A stretch of 64,000 bases of DNA from Caballeronia fortuita (GTDB taxonomy: Bacteria > Pseudomonadota > Gammaproteobacteria > Burkholderiales > Burkholderiaceae). Shown here piece by piece: positions 8,029 through 17,391 of the stretch. Position numbers and translations under genes: made by a program. The notes beneath the pieces were generated by a model that was not told the DNA's origin, did not search any database, and was given only the letters and a program-made list of their open reading frames with translations. The stretch covers positions 342,950-406,949 of the forward strand of contig NZ_FCNX02000004.1 in assembly GCF_001544835.2 (NCBI RefSeq), read 5' to 3'. Position 1 is the stretch's first letter. Each line of letters opens with the position of its first letter.

Positions 8029-9860
8029 GCCGTCACCGTTTCGATCGACTGCATGCGCGCGAGATCGCCGGCGCTGTGATGACAAAGAATCTGCGCGCCC
8101 GATGGCAAGGTCTTCTTCGCGGGCGGCGTCACGTTGCACTTGCCGTCGATGCGCGCAGCACAACGCGAACGGAAGCTACACAGCTCGGGCACATCGCTTT
8201 CGGGGCCGAGCGCGGGCAATGCGCCGAGCGCCATTGCGCGGCGCGAATCGAGCCAGCCGGGACGCAGCGCGGGCACCGAATCGACGAGCAAGCCCGTATA
8301 AGGGTGATACGGCGGACGCGAAAGCGCATCGCGCTGGCCCGCTTCGACGCACTGGCCCGCATACAGCACGATGACTTCATCGCAGATCGCCCGCACCGTC
8401 GAGATGTCGTGGCTGATGAACATGTACGACACGTTCAGTTCGCGGCGCAATTCCGCGAGCAGATCGAGGATGGCCGCGCCGACGACCGTATCGAGCGCGG
8501 ACGTGACTTCATCGCAAAGAATGAGTTCGGGATTCGCCGCGAGCGCACGCGCGAGATTCACGCGCTGCTTCTGTCCGCCCGAAAGACCGCCCGGCTGACG
8601 CTTCGCGATCGATGCGGGGAGCTTCACGAGATCGAGCAGTTCGAGCATGCGCTTTTGCGCTTGGGCACCGCGCAGGCCGTGATAGAAATTCATCGGCCGT
8701 GCGAGAATGTCGGCGATGGTGCGGCTCGGGTTCAGCGCGGTATCCGCGTTCTGAAACACGATCTGCACACGCCGGTACTGCTCCAGCGTGCGCGCCGACA
8801 ACTTCGCGGGCAAGGGCTTGCCGTCGAGCAGCACGTCGCCGCGCGCGCGTTCGACGAGGCCCGCGATCACACGCGCGAGCGTCGTCTTGCCCGAGCCCGA
8901 TTCGCCGATCACGCCGAGCGTGCTGCCGCGCGCGATCTTTAGACTCACGTCGTCGAGCACGCGCACGGCGGGCACGCCGTGCGCGTCGACGCGTCCATAG
9001 CCCGCGCTCAGATTGCGTATCTCGAGCAGCGGGACGGCGCGTGCCGCATCGGGCGTTGCGAGTTCCACTTCCGGGCGGCGCGTTGCGGCGAGCAACTGAC
9101 GCGTGTATTCGTCGGCGGGCGCATCGAGCACTTGCGCGGTCGTGCCGTTCTCGCGCACGCGTCCGCCGTTCAACACGACGATGCGATCCGCCATCTGCGC
9201 GACCACCGCGAGATCGTGCGATACGTACACGGCCGTCGTGCCGAGTTCGCGCACCACGCTCTTGAACGCGGCGAGCACTTCGATTTGCGTGGTCACATCG
9301 AGCGCGGTGGTCGGCTCGTCGAACACGACGACGGCGGGATCGGTGATGAGCGCCATCGCCGCCATCAAACGCTGCAACTGGCCACCCGACACCTGATGCG
9401 GATATCTGTCGCCGATGCTCTCGGGATTCGGCAACGCAAGCGAGCGAAACAGGCCGATAGCTTTCTGACGCGCCGCGGCGGGCGTCATGAGCTTGTGCAG
9501 CAGCGCGGGCTCGGTGACCTGATCCATGATCGTGCGCGCCGGATTGAAGCCCGCCGATGCGCTCTGCGCGACATACGCGATCGTGCGCGCACGCAGCGCG
9601 CGGCGGCCCTTCGCGTCGAGCGACAATACATCCGTAGCGCCGATCTTCACCGAGCCGCCCGCGATCGAACATCCGCCGCGCGCATAGCCGAGCAGCGCGA
9701 GCGCGATGGTCGTCTTGCCCGAGCCCGACTCGCCGATCAGCGCGAGCACTTCGCCCTTCTTCACGTTGAAGTCGACGTCCTTCACGATCTCGACGACGGG
9801 ATCCGGCGCCGCGCCCGCGACAACGCGCAAGCCTTTCACTTCGATCATGTTCGTCGTCAT
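8025..9860 (-). CDS. Peptide/opine-type ABC transporter, fused double ATP-binding protein (DppD-DppF fusion)
   Basis: A 611-residue protein with two complete ABC ATPase domains. Domain 1: Walker A GESGSGKTT near 43, signature VSGGQLQR, Walker B VVVFDEPTTALD, switch His in YVSHDLA. Domain 2: Walker A GESGSGKTT near 325, LSGGQKQR, LILCDEVTSALD, FISHDIS. Each half ends with the oligopeptide-type C-terminal extension; the last carries CSFRSRC and Cys residues of the kind that bind an Fe-S cluster in DppD. In the usual system these are two proteins. The gene overlaps the permease upstream (ATGA) and the [2Fe-2S] subunit downstream (ATGA), physically linking uptake to oxidation. Confidence 0.92.
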   Translation of the reverse strand: MTTNMIEVKGLRVVAGAAPDPVVEIVKDVDFNVKKGEVLALIGESGSGKTTIALALLGYARGGCSIAGGSVKIGATDVLSLDAKGRRALRARTIAYVAQSASAGFNPARTIMDQVTEPALLHKLMTPAAARQKAIGLFRSLALPNPESIGDRYPHQVSGGQLQRLMAAMALITDPAVVVFDEPTTALDVTTQIEVLAAFKSVVRELGTTAVYVSHDLAVVAQMADRIVVLNGGRVRENGTTAQVLDAPADEYTRQLLAATRRPEVELATPDAARAVPLLEIRNLSAGYGRVDAHGVPAVRVLDDVSLKIARGSTLGVIGESGSGKTTLARVIAGLVERARGDVLLDGKPLPAKLSARTLEQYRRVQIVFQNADTALNPSRTIADILARPMNFYHGLRGAQAQKRMLELLDLVKLPASIAKRQPGGLSGGQKQRVNLARALAANPELILCDEVTSALDTVVGAAILDLLAELRRELNVSYMFISHDISTVRAICDEVIVLYAGQCVEAGQRDALSRPPYHPYTGLLVDSVPALRPGWLDSRRAMALGALPALGPESDVPELCSFRSRCAARIDGKCNVTPPAKKTLPSGAQILCHHSAGDLARMQSIETVTA

Positions 9861-10789
9861 TGGCCACCTCCATGCGAACGCGCGCCATGACGACGCAAGC
9901 TGTCGATTAGCAGATTCACGCCGACGGTCAGCGTCGCGATGGCGACAGCCGGCATCAGCACGGCGGGCGCGCCTTCTGCAAGCCCGCCGATGTTCTCGCG
10001 CACGAGCGAGCCCCAGTCCGCGTTCGGCGGCTGCACGCCGAGACCGAGAAAGCTCAGGCCCGAGAGCAGCAACACGATGAACACGAAGCGCAGGCCGAAA
10101 TCCGCGAGCATCGGATGAATCATGTTGGGCAGCACTTCCACACGCGCGATATAGAAGAGCTTCTCGCCGCGCGCCTTCGCGACCTGCACGTATTCGAGCG
10201 TCATGATGTTGACCGCGAGCGAGCGCGAAATGCGGAACGCGCCGGGGATGTAGGCGAGCGCGGCGACCATCATCAGCATCGGAATGGACGAGCCGAATGC
10301 CGCGATCACGACGAGCGCGAGAATCTTGCTCGGGATCGAGATGAGCGCATCGAACAGACGGCTCAGCACTTCATCGACCCATTGTCCCGACACGGCGGCG
10401 ACGAGACCGAAGAACGTGCCGATGAGGCTCGCGGCGAGTGTCGCGGCGAGCGCGAGACCGACCGTGTATTGCGTGCCGTAGAGAATGCGGCTCAGCATGT
10501 CGCGGCCGAGATAATCGGTGCCGAGCAGATGCGCCGCGCTGAACGAGGCGAAAATTTCCGTCGACGTGAACGCGCCGCCTTTATACGGCGCGACGACGGG
10601 TCCGACGAACGCGACCACGAGCCAGAACACGACGATGAAAAGGCCGATCAGCCCCAGCACCGAAAAGCGGCTGACGAGGCGGCTCAACCGTCCGCGCCTG
10701 ACGGCGACGTGCGCCTGCTCCTGAGGCGCATCGCCGGGAGGTTGATCGTATAGCACGGTCGTGGCGTGAGAAGAGACGTTCCGATTCAT
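9857..10789 (-). CDS. ABC transporter permease, DppC/OppC type
   Basis: A 310-residue inner-membrane protein with an N-terminal cytoplasmic stretch, one TM near residues 44-66, a periplasmic loop containing HLLGTDYLGRD (the OppC-N signature), then about five further TM segments. The EAA loop for ATPase contact is ARGEKLFYIARVEVLPN. The ATG at 10789 forms an ATGA overlap with the DppB-type gene and gives the expected N-terminus. It pairs with the DppB-like permease to form the channel. Confidence 0.92.
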   Translation of the reverse strand: MNRNVSSHATTVLYDQPPGDAPQEQAHVAVRRGRLSRLVSRFSVLGLIGLFIVVFWLVVAFVGPVVAPYKGGAFTSTEIFASFSAAHLLGTDYLGRDMLSRILYGTQYTVGLALAATLAASLIGTFFGLVAAVSGQWVDEVLSRLFDALISIPSKILALVVIAAFGSSIPMLMMVAALAYIPGAFRISRSLAVNIMTLEYVQVAKARGEKLFYIARVEVLPNMIHPMLADFGLRFVFIVLLLSGLSFLGLGVQPPNADWGSLVRENIGGLAEGAPAVLMPAVAIATLTVGVNLLIDSLRRHGARSHGGGQ

Positions 10790-11742
10790 CGTTGACGCAG
10801 CCTCGGGTTGGAGACGATCTGAGCCAGATCGGCGATGAGCACGAGCGCGAGATAGGCCGCACAGAACACCATCACGCAGCCCTGCACGAGCGGCATGTCG
10901 CGATTGGTGACGGCATCGACCATGAGGCTCGCGAGACCGGGATAGTTGAAGATCGATTCGACGATCACCACGCCGCCGAAGAGATACGACAGCGACAGCG
11001 CAACCGCATTCGCAATCGGTCCGATCGTGTTCGGCAACACATGCCGCAACACGACGCGCACCGGCGACGCGCCCTTCAACAACGCCATTTCTACATACGA
11101 CGCATTGAGCTGATCGAGCACCGCCGCGCGCGTCATGCGCGCCATCTGCGCGACGATCACGCAGCAGAGCGTCATCACGGGCATCGCATAGGTGCGCACG
11201 AGCGCGCCGAACGAAGAGACATCCGACAGATACGAGAGCGCCGGCAGCCAGCGCAGCTTCACCGCGAAGATCAGGACGGCGATGGTCGCGACGAGAAACT
11301 CGGGCACCGCCACCGTCGACAGCGTGAGCACGTTGAGCGCGCGATCGACGAGCGAGCCGCGATACATCGCCGACAGAATGCCGATGAACAACGCGACCGG
11401 CACCGACACCAGCGCGGTCAATCCCGCGAGCACGAGCGAATTCGGCAGGCGCGTGGCGATGAGTTCGCTGACCGGCAGATTGTTCGACAGCGACGTGCCG
11501 AAGTTGCCCGTCACGACATGCAGCAGCCATTGGAAATAGCGGGTGACGGCGGGCTGATCGAGGCCGAACTGATGACGCAGCGCGGCAACCTGCTCGGGCG
11601 TCGCCGCCTGGCCGAGCGCCTGCTGCGCGGCATCGCCGGGCAAGAGGCCGGTGATGCCGAACACGACCATCGACACGATCAGGAGCGTGAGCAGCGCGAG
11701 GCCGAGGCGCGCGGCGACGAGTCGTTGCGCATGAGCTTTCAT
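10786..11742 (-). CDS. ABC transporter permease, DppB/OppB type
   Basis: A 318-residue inner-membrane protein with the OppB pattern: an N-terminal TM (LGLALLTLLIVSMVVFGITG), the LLPGDAA and ATPEQVAALRHQFGLDQP periplasmic segment, then five TM helices. The EAA motif is LKGASPVRVVLRHVLPN. It is translated from a start 76 bases after the binding-protein gene, with a strong stem-loop in between, and is coupled to the next permease. Confidence 0.92.
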   Translation of the reverse strand: MKAHAQRLVAARLGLALLTLLIVSMVVFGITGLLPGDAAQQALGQAATPEQVAALRHQFGLDQPAVTRYFQWLLHVVTGNFGTSLSNNLPVSELIATRLPNSLVLAGLTALVSVPVALFIGILSAMYRGSLVDRALNVLTLSTVAVPEFLVATIAVLIFAVKLRWLPALSYLSDVSSFGALVRTYAMPVMTLCCVIVAQMARMTRAAVLDQLNASYVEMALLKGASPVRVVLRHVLPNTIGPIANAVALSLSYLFGGVVIVESIFNYPGLASLMVDAVTNRDMPLVQGCVMVFCAAYLALVLIADLAQIVSNPRLRQR

Positions 11743-11777
11743 CGGATATACGCCTCTCTCTCGTTGAAGGTTTGATT

Positions 11778-11801
11778 GCGCGCCACGAAGCCGTGGCGCG
11801 C
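11778..11801 (-). promoter_or_regulatory. Intercistronic stem-loop between binding-protein and permease genes
   Basis: A perfect 10-bp inverted repeat, GCGCGCCACG (11778-11787), loop AAGC, CGTGGCGCGC (11792-11801), lies between the binding-protein stop and the DppB start. No U-tract follows it in the direction of transcription. It is better read as an mRNA-stabilising or partial-termination hairpin that would keep the binding protein in excess over the permeases, as in other ABC operons, than as a full terminator. Confidence 0.6.
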
Positions 11802-11818
11802 GCGCTGCTAAAGCGCAC

Positions 11819-13441
11819 TCATGCTTCGAGCCACACGTTCTCCGCGAACATCCATCCCATCAGCCCCGCGAGCGGAATGCCGCTCAGTCCCTTCAGCTTC
11901 GACGTATGCGCGTCAAGCGAGCTCTGGAACATCGGAATGCCGACGCCGCCATCGCTATGCACGAGCTCCTGCATGTCGCCGTAGATCTTCTTGCGCTTCG
12001 CATCGTCCGGCTCGCCGCGCGCGGCGACGAGCATCTGGTCGAACTGTGCGTTCTTCCAGTTCGCTTCGTTCCACGGTGCATCGGACTTGAAGAACTGCGT
12101 GAAGATCACGTCGGCGCTCGGGCGCGCGTTGATGTTGCCGAAGCCGAGCGGATGCTTCATCCAGTGATTCGACCAGTAGCCATCCGAAGGCACGCGCGTC
12201 ACTTGCAGATTGATGCCCGCTTGCGGCGCGACCTGCTGCATCAGCACGGCCATTTCGACGGAACCTTCCGCCGCCGGCGATGCGTACAGTTGAATCGGCG
12301 CGCTGCCGAGCTTCGCCTTCTGGAAGTGGAACTTGGCCTTGTCCGGATCGAAGCCGCGTTGCGGCAGGCCCGCCATGTAGTACTTGTTGCTCGGATCGAT
12401 AGGCTGATCGTTGCCGATCGCGCCATAGCCGCGAAAGATCGTCTTGCGCATCTGCTCACGATCCATCAGGTACATCATGCCGCGCCGGAAATCCGCATTG
12501 CCGGTGATGCCGCCGTCGTCGCGCATGATGAGGTCGGTGTACTGCCCCGTCTTCGTTTCCAGCACGTTGAAGCCAGGCGTGCCCTTGATGCGCTCGGTCG
12601 AGCGCGCGCTCACCGCGTTGATGAGCTGCACGTCGCCGGACATCAGCGCATTCACGCGCGCGGGTTCGTCCGCGATGCCGATGAGTTCCACTTCGTCCAG
12701 ATGCGGCATGCCCGGCTTCCAGTACTTCTCGTTGCGCACGCCGACCGTGCGCACGCCCGGCGCGAATTCCTTGAGCTTGAACGGACCCGTGCCGATGGCC
12801 GTCTTGAAGTCCGTCGTGCCGTCCTTGATGATGAGAAAGTGCGAGTCCGCGAGAATCACCAGCAGGTCCGCATTCGCACCCGACAGCGTGATCGTGAGCT
12901 CGTTCGGGCCGGTGGCCTTGATCTCCTTGAACTGATCGGCGAGCGTCTTCGCCTTCGAGCCGACCGCCGGGTCCTTATGGCGCATCAGCGAATAGATGAC
13001 GTCCTGCGGCGCGAGCGATTTGCCGTCGTGGAACTGCACACCGTTCCTCAGCTTCACGACCCACACCGTTGCGTCTTTCGTATCGAGCGATTCCGCGAGC
13101 GCCATCTTCGCGCCGAGATGATGGTCGAGCTCGGTCAGTCCGCTGTAGAACATGAACGCGCGCGCATAGTCGGTACCGAGCGCGCCCTTCGCGGGATCGA
13201 GCGTATCGGCGGCGGAGGACGATTGCGTCGCCACGCGGATGCGTCCGCCCTGCTTCGGCTTGTCCTGCGCGAAGGCCGCGCCGCTCGCGGTGAGCAACCC
13301 CGCGCCCGTCACGGACATGAGTCCGCCGGCGGCCATCGCGCGAAGGACGTTGCGCCGCGATGCGCCACGGCGCGTCAGCTCTTCCAGGCGTTTGCCGGCA
13401 TCGGCGTGAACGAGTGCTTCAGGCGAGGTGTCGATGCTCAT
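11819..13441 (-). CDS. ABC transporter substrate-binding protein, family 5 (DppA/OppA-like), Tat-type signal
   Basis: A 540-residue solute-binding protein. The N-terminal region contains a twin-arginine motif, ASRRNVLRAMAAGGL, followed by a hydrophobic stretch and ASGAAFAQD as the cleavage region, so export is probably by Tat. The mature part shows SBP_bac_5 features: LDPAKGALGTDYARAFMFYSG, LRNGVQFHDGKSLAPQDVIYS and IGTGPFKLKEF. The family binds peptides, opines or other amino-acid derivatives in the periplasm. The ATG at 13441 is used. It is first of the transporter genes and lies 79 bases after the PuuB-like oxidase gene. Confidence 0.9.
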   Translation of the reverse strand: MSIDTSPEALVHADAGKRLEELTRRGASRRNVLRAMAAGGLMSVTGAGLLTASGAAFAQDKPKQGGRIRVATQSSSAADTLDPAKGALGTDYARAFMFYSGLTELDHHLGAKMALAESLDTKDATVWVVKLRNGVQFHDGKSLAPQDVIYSLMRHKDPAVGSKAKTLADQFKEIKATGPNELTITLSGANADLLVILADSHFLIIKDGTTDFKTAIGTGPFKLKEFAPGVRTVGVRNEKYWKPGMPHLDEVELIGIADEPARVNALMSGDVQLINAVSARSTERIKGTPGFNVLETKTGQYTDLIMRDDGGITGNADFRRGMMYLMDREQMRKTIFRGYGAIGNDQPIDPSNKYYMAGLPQRGFDPDKAKFHFQKAKLGSAPIQLYASPAAEGSVEMAVLMQQVAPQAGINLQVTRVPSDGYWSNHWMKHPLGFGNINARPSADVIFTQFFKSDAPWNEANWKNAQFDQMLVAARGEPDDAKRKKIYGDMQELVHSDGGVGIPMFQSSLDAHTSKLKGLSGIPLAGLMGWMFAENVWLEA

Positions 13442-13520
13442 GAACTTCTCCGCGATAGGGACTGTGGGTATGCGACGGCTCGTTATTGAGTGAAGGCCGT
13501 CTTTCCTTACTGTCGATGCT

Positions 13521-14795
13521 TCAATAAAAGACGTCTTTGATCGAGTAGTACGCGCCGACGAGCGGCAGGAACCAGGGCTTGCCCGTATGGCCCGGAATCG
13601 CGGGCCAGTCGAAGTCGCGCCACGGGTTCGCATCGGCGTTGCCGTTCATCACGTCGGCCATGATCTGGCCCATGTGCGTCGACATCTGCGTGCCGTGGCC
13701 GCTGTAGCCCATCGAAAAATAAAGGCCGTCGTGCTGGCCCGCGCGCGGCAGGCGATCCGCGGTGATATCGACGAGACCGCCCCAGCAATAGTCGATACGC
13801 GCCTCGGCGAGACTCGGGAAAATCGCTGCGAGATTCGCTTGCAGTATGCGTCCGCTCTTTGCATCCGATGGACGCTCCGATGCAGTGAACCGCGCGCGCC
13901 CGCCGAGCAGCAAACGTGCATCGGGCGTCACGCGGAAATAGTTATGCATCAGGCGGCTCGTCGTGTACGAGCGGCGTTGCGGCAGCAGTTGCTTCAGTTG
14001 TTCCGCCGGCAGTGGCTCGGTCACGATGATGAACGAACCGACCGGCGCGAGCCTGCGCCGATACCACGCGAACGGGCCATGTTTCGAAGGGCCGGTCGCG
14101 ATCAGCACCTGCTTCGCGCGCAAGGTGCCGCGCTTCGAATCGATACGATACGCGCCGCCTTCCTTCGTGATCGCCGCAACTGCGGCATGCTCGTAAAGAC
14201 GCGCGCCTTGTCGTGCGGCTGCATTCGCAAGTCCGGCTGCAAACTTGCCCATGTGCATCTGTCCGCCGTGACGTTGCAGCAAGCCGCCGTGAAAGGCATC
14301 GGACTGCACTTCGTTGCGGACCTGATCGCGATCGAGCAGTTCGACGTCCGGATCGACTTCGCGCCGGATCAATTCGGCTGTGGTCGCGATGTGTTCGAGA
14401 TGATGCGGCTTCGCGGCGAGCTTGAGCTTGCCCGACGCGAGATAGTCGCAATCGATGTTCTCTTCGCGTATCAGACGCTCGACCGTGCTCACCGCCGCCG
14501 CATACGCGCGATAACAGCCTTGCGCGCGCTCCACGCCAAGTTGCGAGCGCAGCGCCGCGTAATCCTGCGCGACGCCCGTGTTGCACTGGCCGCCATTGCG
14601 TCCCGACGCGCCGCCGCCGATGCGGCCGGCATCGAGCACGGCAACCGATGCGCCGTGCTTTGCCAGCGCGAGCGCCGCCGACAGGCCCGTGAACCCGCCG
14701 CCGATCACGGCGACATCGGCCTGACCATCGGCCGGGCCTTCGCACGTCGAGATGATCGAAGGCGCGGTATCGAGCCAGTAGGAGTCGAGTTTCAT
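13521..14795 (-). CDS. FAD-dependent amine/amino acid oxidase, PuuB-like
   Basis: A 424-residue DAO-fold flavoprotein. DVAVIGGGFTGLSAA at about residues 27-41 is the FAD Rossmann motif; LDAGRIGGGASGRNGGQCNTG follows as in gamma-glutamylputrescine oxidases (PuuB/YcjA). YYCWGGLVDITADRLPRAG-like sequence and FSMGYSGHGTQMSTHMGQ near the C-terminus close the flavin site. The predicted reaction is oxidative deamination of a primary or secondary amine to an aldehyde, which the aldehyde dehydrogenase at 15668-17146 could take further. It lies 28 bases after the HAD hydrolase gene. Confidence 0.86.
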   Translation of the reverse strand: MKLDSYWLDTAPSIISTCEGPADGQADVAVIGGGFTGLSAALALAKHGASVAVLDAGRIGGGASGRNGGQCNTGVAQDYAALRSQLGVERAQGCYRAYAAAVSTVERLIREENIDCDYLASGKLKLAAKPHHLEHIATTAELIRREVDPDVELLDRDQVRNEVQSDAFHGGLLQRHGGQMHMGKFAAGLANAAARQGARLYEHAAVAAITKEGGAYRIDSKRGTLRAKQVLIATGPSKHGPFAWYRRRLAPVGSFIIVTEPLPAEQLKQLLPQRRSYTTSRLMHNYFRVTPDARLLLGGRARFTASERPSDAKSGRILQANLAAIFPSLAEARIDYCWGGLVDITADRLPRAGQHDGLYFSMGYSGHGTQMSTHMGQIMADVMNGNADANPWRDFDWPAIPGHTGKPWFLPLVGAYYSIKDVFY

Positions 14796-14823
14796 CGGCG
14801 TTGCTCGCGTGAAGTGGCTTGAA

Positions 14824-15492
14824 TTACAGACCGAGCTGACCGGCCAGATCGCCGATGGTGTCCACTTCGTAATACTCGTAGTACGGCGTACCCGGCTCGT
14901 GGCCGCGCTTGACGAACGCCTTGTGCTTGATGCCCATGTCGTGCGCGGTCATGAGGTCATAGCGCAGGCTCGACGACACATGCAGCACGTCTTCCGGATT
15001 GCAGTTCAACTGATCGAACATGTATTCGAATCCCTGCATGCGCGGCTTGTACGACTGGGCCTGCTGCGCCGTGAACACGCGATGAAACGGCGCGCCCAGC
15101 TTGTCGACGTTGCTTTGAATCTGATCGTTCGATGCGTTCGACAGAATCACGAGCTTGTACTTCGTGGCAAGACGCGAGAGACCTTCCGGCACGTCCGGGT
15201 GCGGGCCCCAGGTCGGCACGGCGAGGTAAAACTTTTCTGCTTCCGCTTCGTTGAATTCGACATTCATGCGCGCACATGCACGGCGCACCGAATTGACGAT
15301 CACATCGCGATACGGCTTCCATGCGCCGAGCACTTCGTCGCGGCGATAGCCCGCGAAGAACTTGACGAACTGCTCGAGGTCATCGCCTTGCAGGCGGTCG
15401 GCGTACATCTCGCGGGCCATGTCGGCCATGCGGAATTTCGTCAGCGTGCCGTAGCAGTCGAACGTGATGTACTTCGGCTCGAAATCGATCAT
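14824..15492 (-). CDS. Haloacid dehalogenase type II family hydrolase
   Basis: A 222-residue HAD protein close to L-2-haloacid dehalogenases. Motif I is ITFDCYGTLTKF near residues 9-20, with the nucleophilic Asp; motif II is VILSNAS near 110; motif III Lys lies in SYKPRMQGFEY; motif IV is around SSSLRYDLMTAHDMG. The ATG at 15492 is chosen over an upstream start because the conserved protein begins MIDFEPKYITFD. Members dehalogenate short 2-haloacids or act as small phosphatases; in this amine-oxidation context the function is not evident. Confidence 0.82.
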   Translation of the reverse strand: MIDFEPKYITFDCYGTLTKFRMADMAREMYADRLQGDDLEQFVKFFAGYRRDEVLGAWKPYRDVIVNSVRRACARMNVEFNEAEAEKFYLAVPTWGPHPDVPEGLSRLATKYKLVILSNASNDQIQSNVDKLGAPFHRVFTAQQAQSYKPRMQGFEYMFDQLNCNPEDVLHVSSSLRYDLMTAHDMGIKHKAFVKRGHEPGTPYYEYYEVDTIGDLAGQLGL

Positions 15493-15667
15493 GGTGTCAG
15501 TCCTGTCGTGTGTTGGTTGAGCAAGGAACAGCGTTGTGTCGAGAAAATTTAAACAAGGCAAAAATGACTGATGGCGTTGAATCGTGCCTCGCGACGACAT
15601 AACTCATGCGTTCTGAGGCGTCGCCACAGCAGAAAATGCGGCGTACTTTTTTGCACGAACGTGCGCT

Positions 15668-17146
15668 TCAGACTTCCGTGTCGATGAGCACGCTCTTGAA
15701 GCGCAGATTCGCTTCGTAAGCCTGCCGCCCGAGATCCTTGCCGATGCCCGAGCGCTTGTAGCCGCCCGTCGGAATCACGAAATCGCTCGTGCGTCCATAG
15801 CGATTCACCCATACGGTGCCCGCCTCGATGCCGCGCACCATGCGCAACGCGCGGCCGATATCCGCCGTATGCACGCCAGCGGCCAATCCGTAGTCGGGAT
15901 GCGACGAGAGTTCGAGCGCCTCTTCTTCCGTATCGAACGACTGCACAGTGAGCACCGGGCCGAAGATCTCGCTGCGCACGGCATCGCTTTGCTGCGTGAC
16001 ATCGCACAACAAGGTTGGAGCGTAAAACGCGCCAGGCGTCGCGGCATCGGCGCGCTTGCCGCCGTATCGCAAGGTCGCGCCGTTCGCGATGCTGCGTTGA
16101 ACGATTCCATCGATACGTTGCGCCTGCTGCTCCGAGATGATCGGCGGCAAGGTCGTGCCCTCGGCCCACGTCGCACCCGCCTTCAGTTCGCCGAAGACCT
16201 GTGCGATGCGATCCGTCAGTTCATCGGCGATGTCGCGTTGCACGAGCAGGCGCGAGCCCGCGACGCACACTTGCCCCGCGTTGCCGGTGATCGCGCCCGC
16301 GATGCGCCGCGCGACTTCATCGATGCGCGGTGCATCGGCGAACACGATTTGCGGGCTTTTGCCGCCGAGTTCCAGCGTGACGGGCTTTGTGCCCGTTTCC
16401 GCGCACGCGGCCATGATCGCGGCGCCGGTGCGCGTCGATCCGGTGAACGTGACCTTGCCGATGCGCGTATGACGCACGAGCGCATCGCCGGTCGTGCGGC
16501 CATCGCCCTGAACGACGTTGAAGATGCCCGGCGGCACGCCCGCTTCGACTGCGAGTTCAGCGAGACGCAACGCGCTGAACGGCGTCAGCTCCGAGGGCTT
16601 GAGCACGACCGCGTTGCCCGCCGCGAGCGCGGGCGCGGTCTTCCATATGCCCATCACGAGCGGGAAGTTCCACGGTGCGATCGCGCCGATCACGCCATAA
16701 GGCTCGGCGATCGTCATCCCGAGATGCCGATGATCCGTCGCCGCCACATCGCCGCCGATCTTGTCGGCGAGTTCCGCATAAAAGCGGATGCTCTCGGCGG
16801 TGAACGGCACGTCCCAGTTGTAGGCATCGCGCACGGGACGCGTCGAGCCGATGGCTTCGAGCGGCGCGAGCGTGGCGGCATCGGCGGCGACGAGATCGGC
16901 AAACTTGCGCAGCACGCGTGCGCGCTCCCGCGGCGCGCGGCGTGCCCAATCGCTCTTCTTGAATGCGTCGTATGCGTTCTGCACGGCGTAGTCGATCATC
17001 GCGTCATCGGCGAGCGGCACCGATGCATACGCGAGTCCATCGGACGGACGCGTCACCTCGATACGCGACGCGCCCGCATCGATCAGTTCGCCGCCGATGA
17101 AATGCCCGCTCCTGATGACGACGCTGGCAGGATCGAACCGGTCCAT
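15668..17146 (-). CDS. NAD(P)-dependent aldehyde dehydrogenase
   Basis: A 492-residue aldehyde dehydrogenase. Visible: IAPWNFPLVMGIWK, VVLKPSELTP, FTGSTRTGAA, catalytic Glu in LELGGKSPQ near 265, nucleophilic Cys in GQVCVAGSR near 297, and EIFGPVLTVQSF. It resembles the PuuC/betaine-aldehyde-type branch that takes aldehydes made by amine oxidases. The ATG at 17146 lies just before the conserved FIGGELIDAG. It is probably the first gene of the leftward cluster; 175 bases separate it from the HAD gene, so a second promoter there is possible (AT-rich stretch around 15540-15560). Confidence 0.9.
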   Translation of the reverse strand: MDRFDPASVVIRSGHFIGGELIDAGASRIEVTRPSDGLAYASVPLADDAMIDYAVQNAYDAFKKSDWARRAPRERARVLRKFADLVAADAATLAPLEAIGSTRPVRDAYNWDVPFTAESIRFYAELADKIGGDVAATDHRHLGMTIAEPYGVIGAIAPWNFPLVMGIWKTAPALAAGNAVVLKPSELTPFSALRLAELAVEAGVPPGIFNVVQGDGRTTGDALVRHTRIGKVTFTGSTRTGAAIMAACAETGTKPVTLELGGKSPQIVFADAPRIDEVARRIAGAITGNAGQVCVAGSRLLVQRDIADELTDRIAQVFGELKAGATWAEGTTLPPIISEQQAQRIDGIVQRSIANGATLRYGGKRADAATPGAFYAPTLLCDVTQQSDAVRSEIFGPVLTVQSFDTEEEALELSSHPDYGLAAGVHTADIGRALRMVRGIEAGTVWVNRYGRTSDFVIPTGGYKRSGIGKDLGRQAYEANLRFKSVLIDTEV

Positions 17147-17391
17147 TGCGTGAGTCCTCTTCCGTGATGTTGCGTTGACATGACTCCATCGTAGGACTAG
17201 CGCGCCGGCATTTTTCGCCGACAAAATTGCCGATACAGCACAGCGCGCGCGTTCTCGCCGCGATAACTCGCGGTTTTGCGTTGCACCACGCGAAACGCTC
17301 GGGCACCATGCGCGGACAGGAAGATCGTCCTAGCCATGCGCGTTTCGCGATGTCACAGTCACGGTAAATGTCATCAAAGTGAGGAGGCCGC
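17147..17391. promoter_or_regulatory. Divergent promoter region between the amine-oxidation cluster and the GNAT gene
   Basis: 245 bases separating divergent start codons. No compelling sigma-70 pair was found. The ribosome site GAGGAGG at 17381-17387 serves the GTG-initiated gene to the right. Confidence 0.45.

Noticed and set aside
15601..15667. Terminator between aldehyde dehydrogenase and HAD genes
   Set aside because: The GCACG/CGTGC hairpin there has its T-run on the wrong side for leftward transcription.
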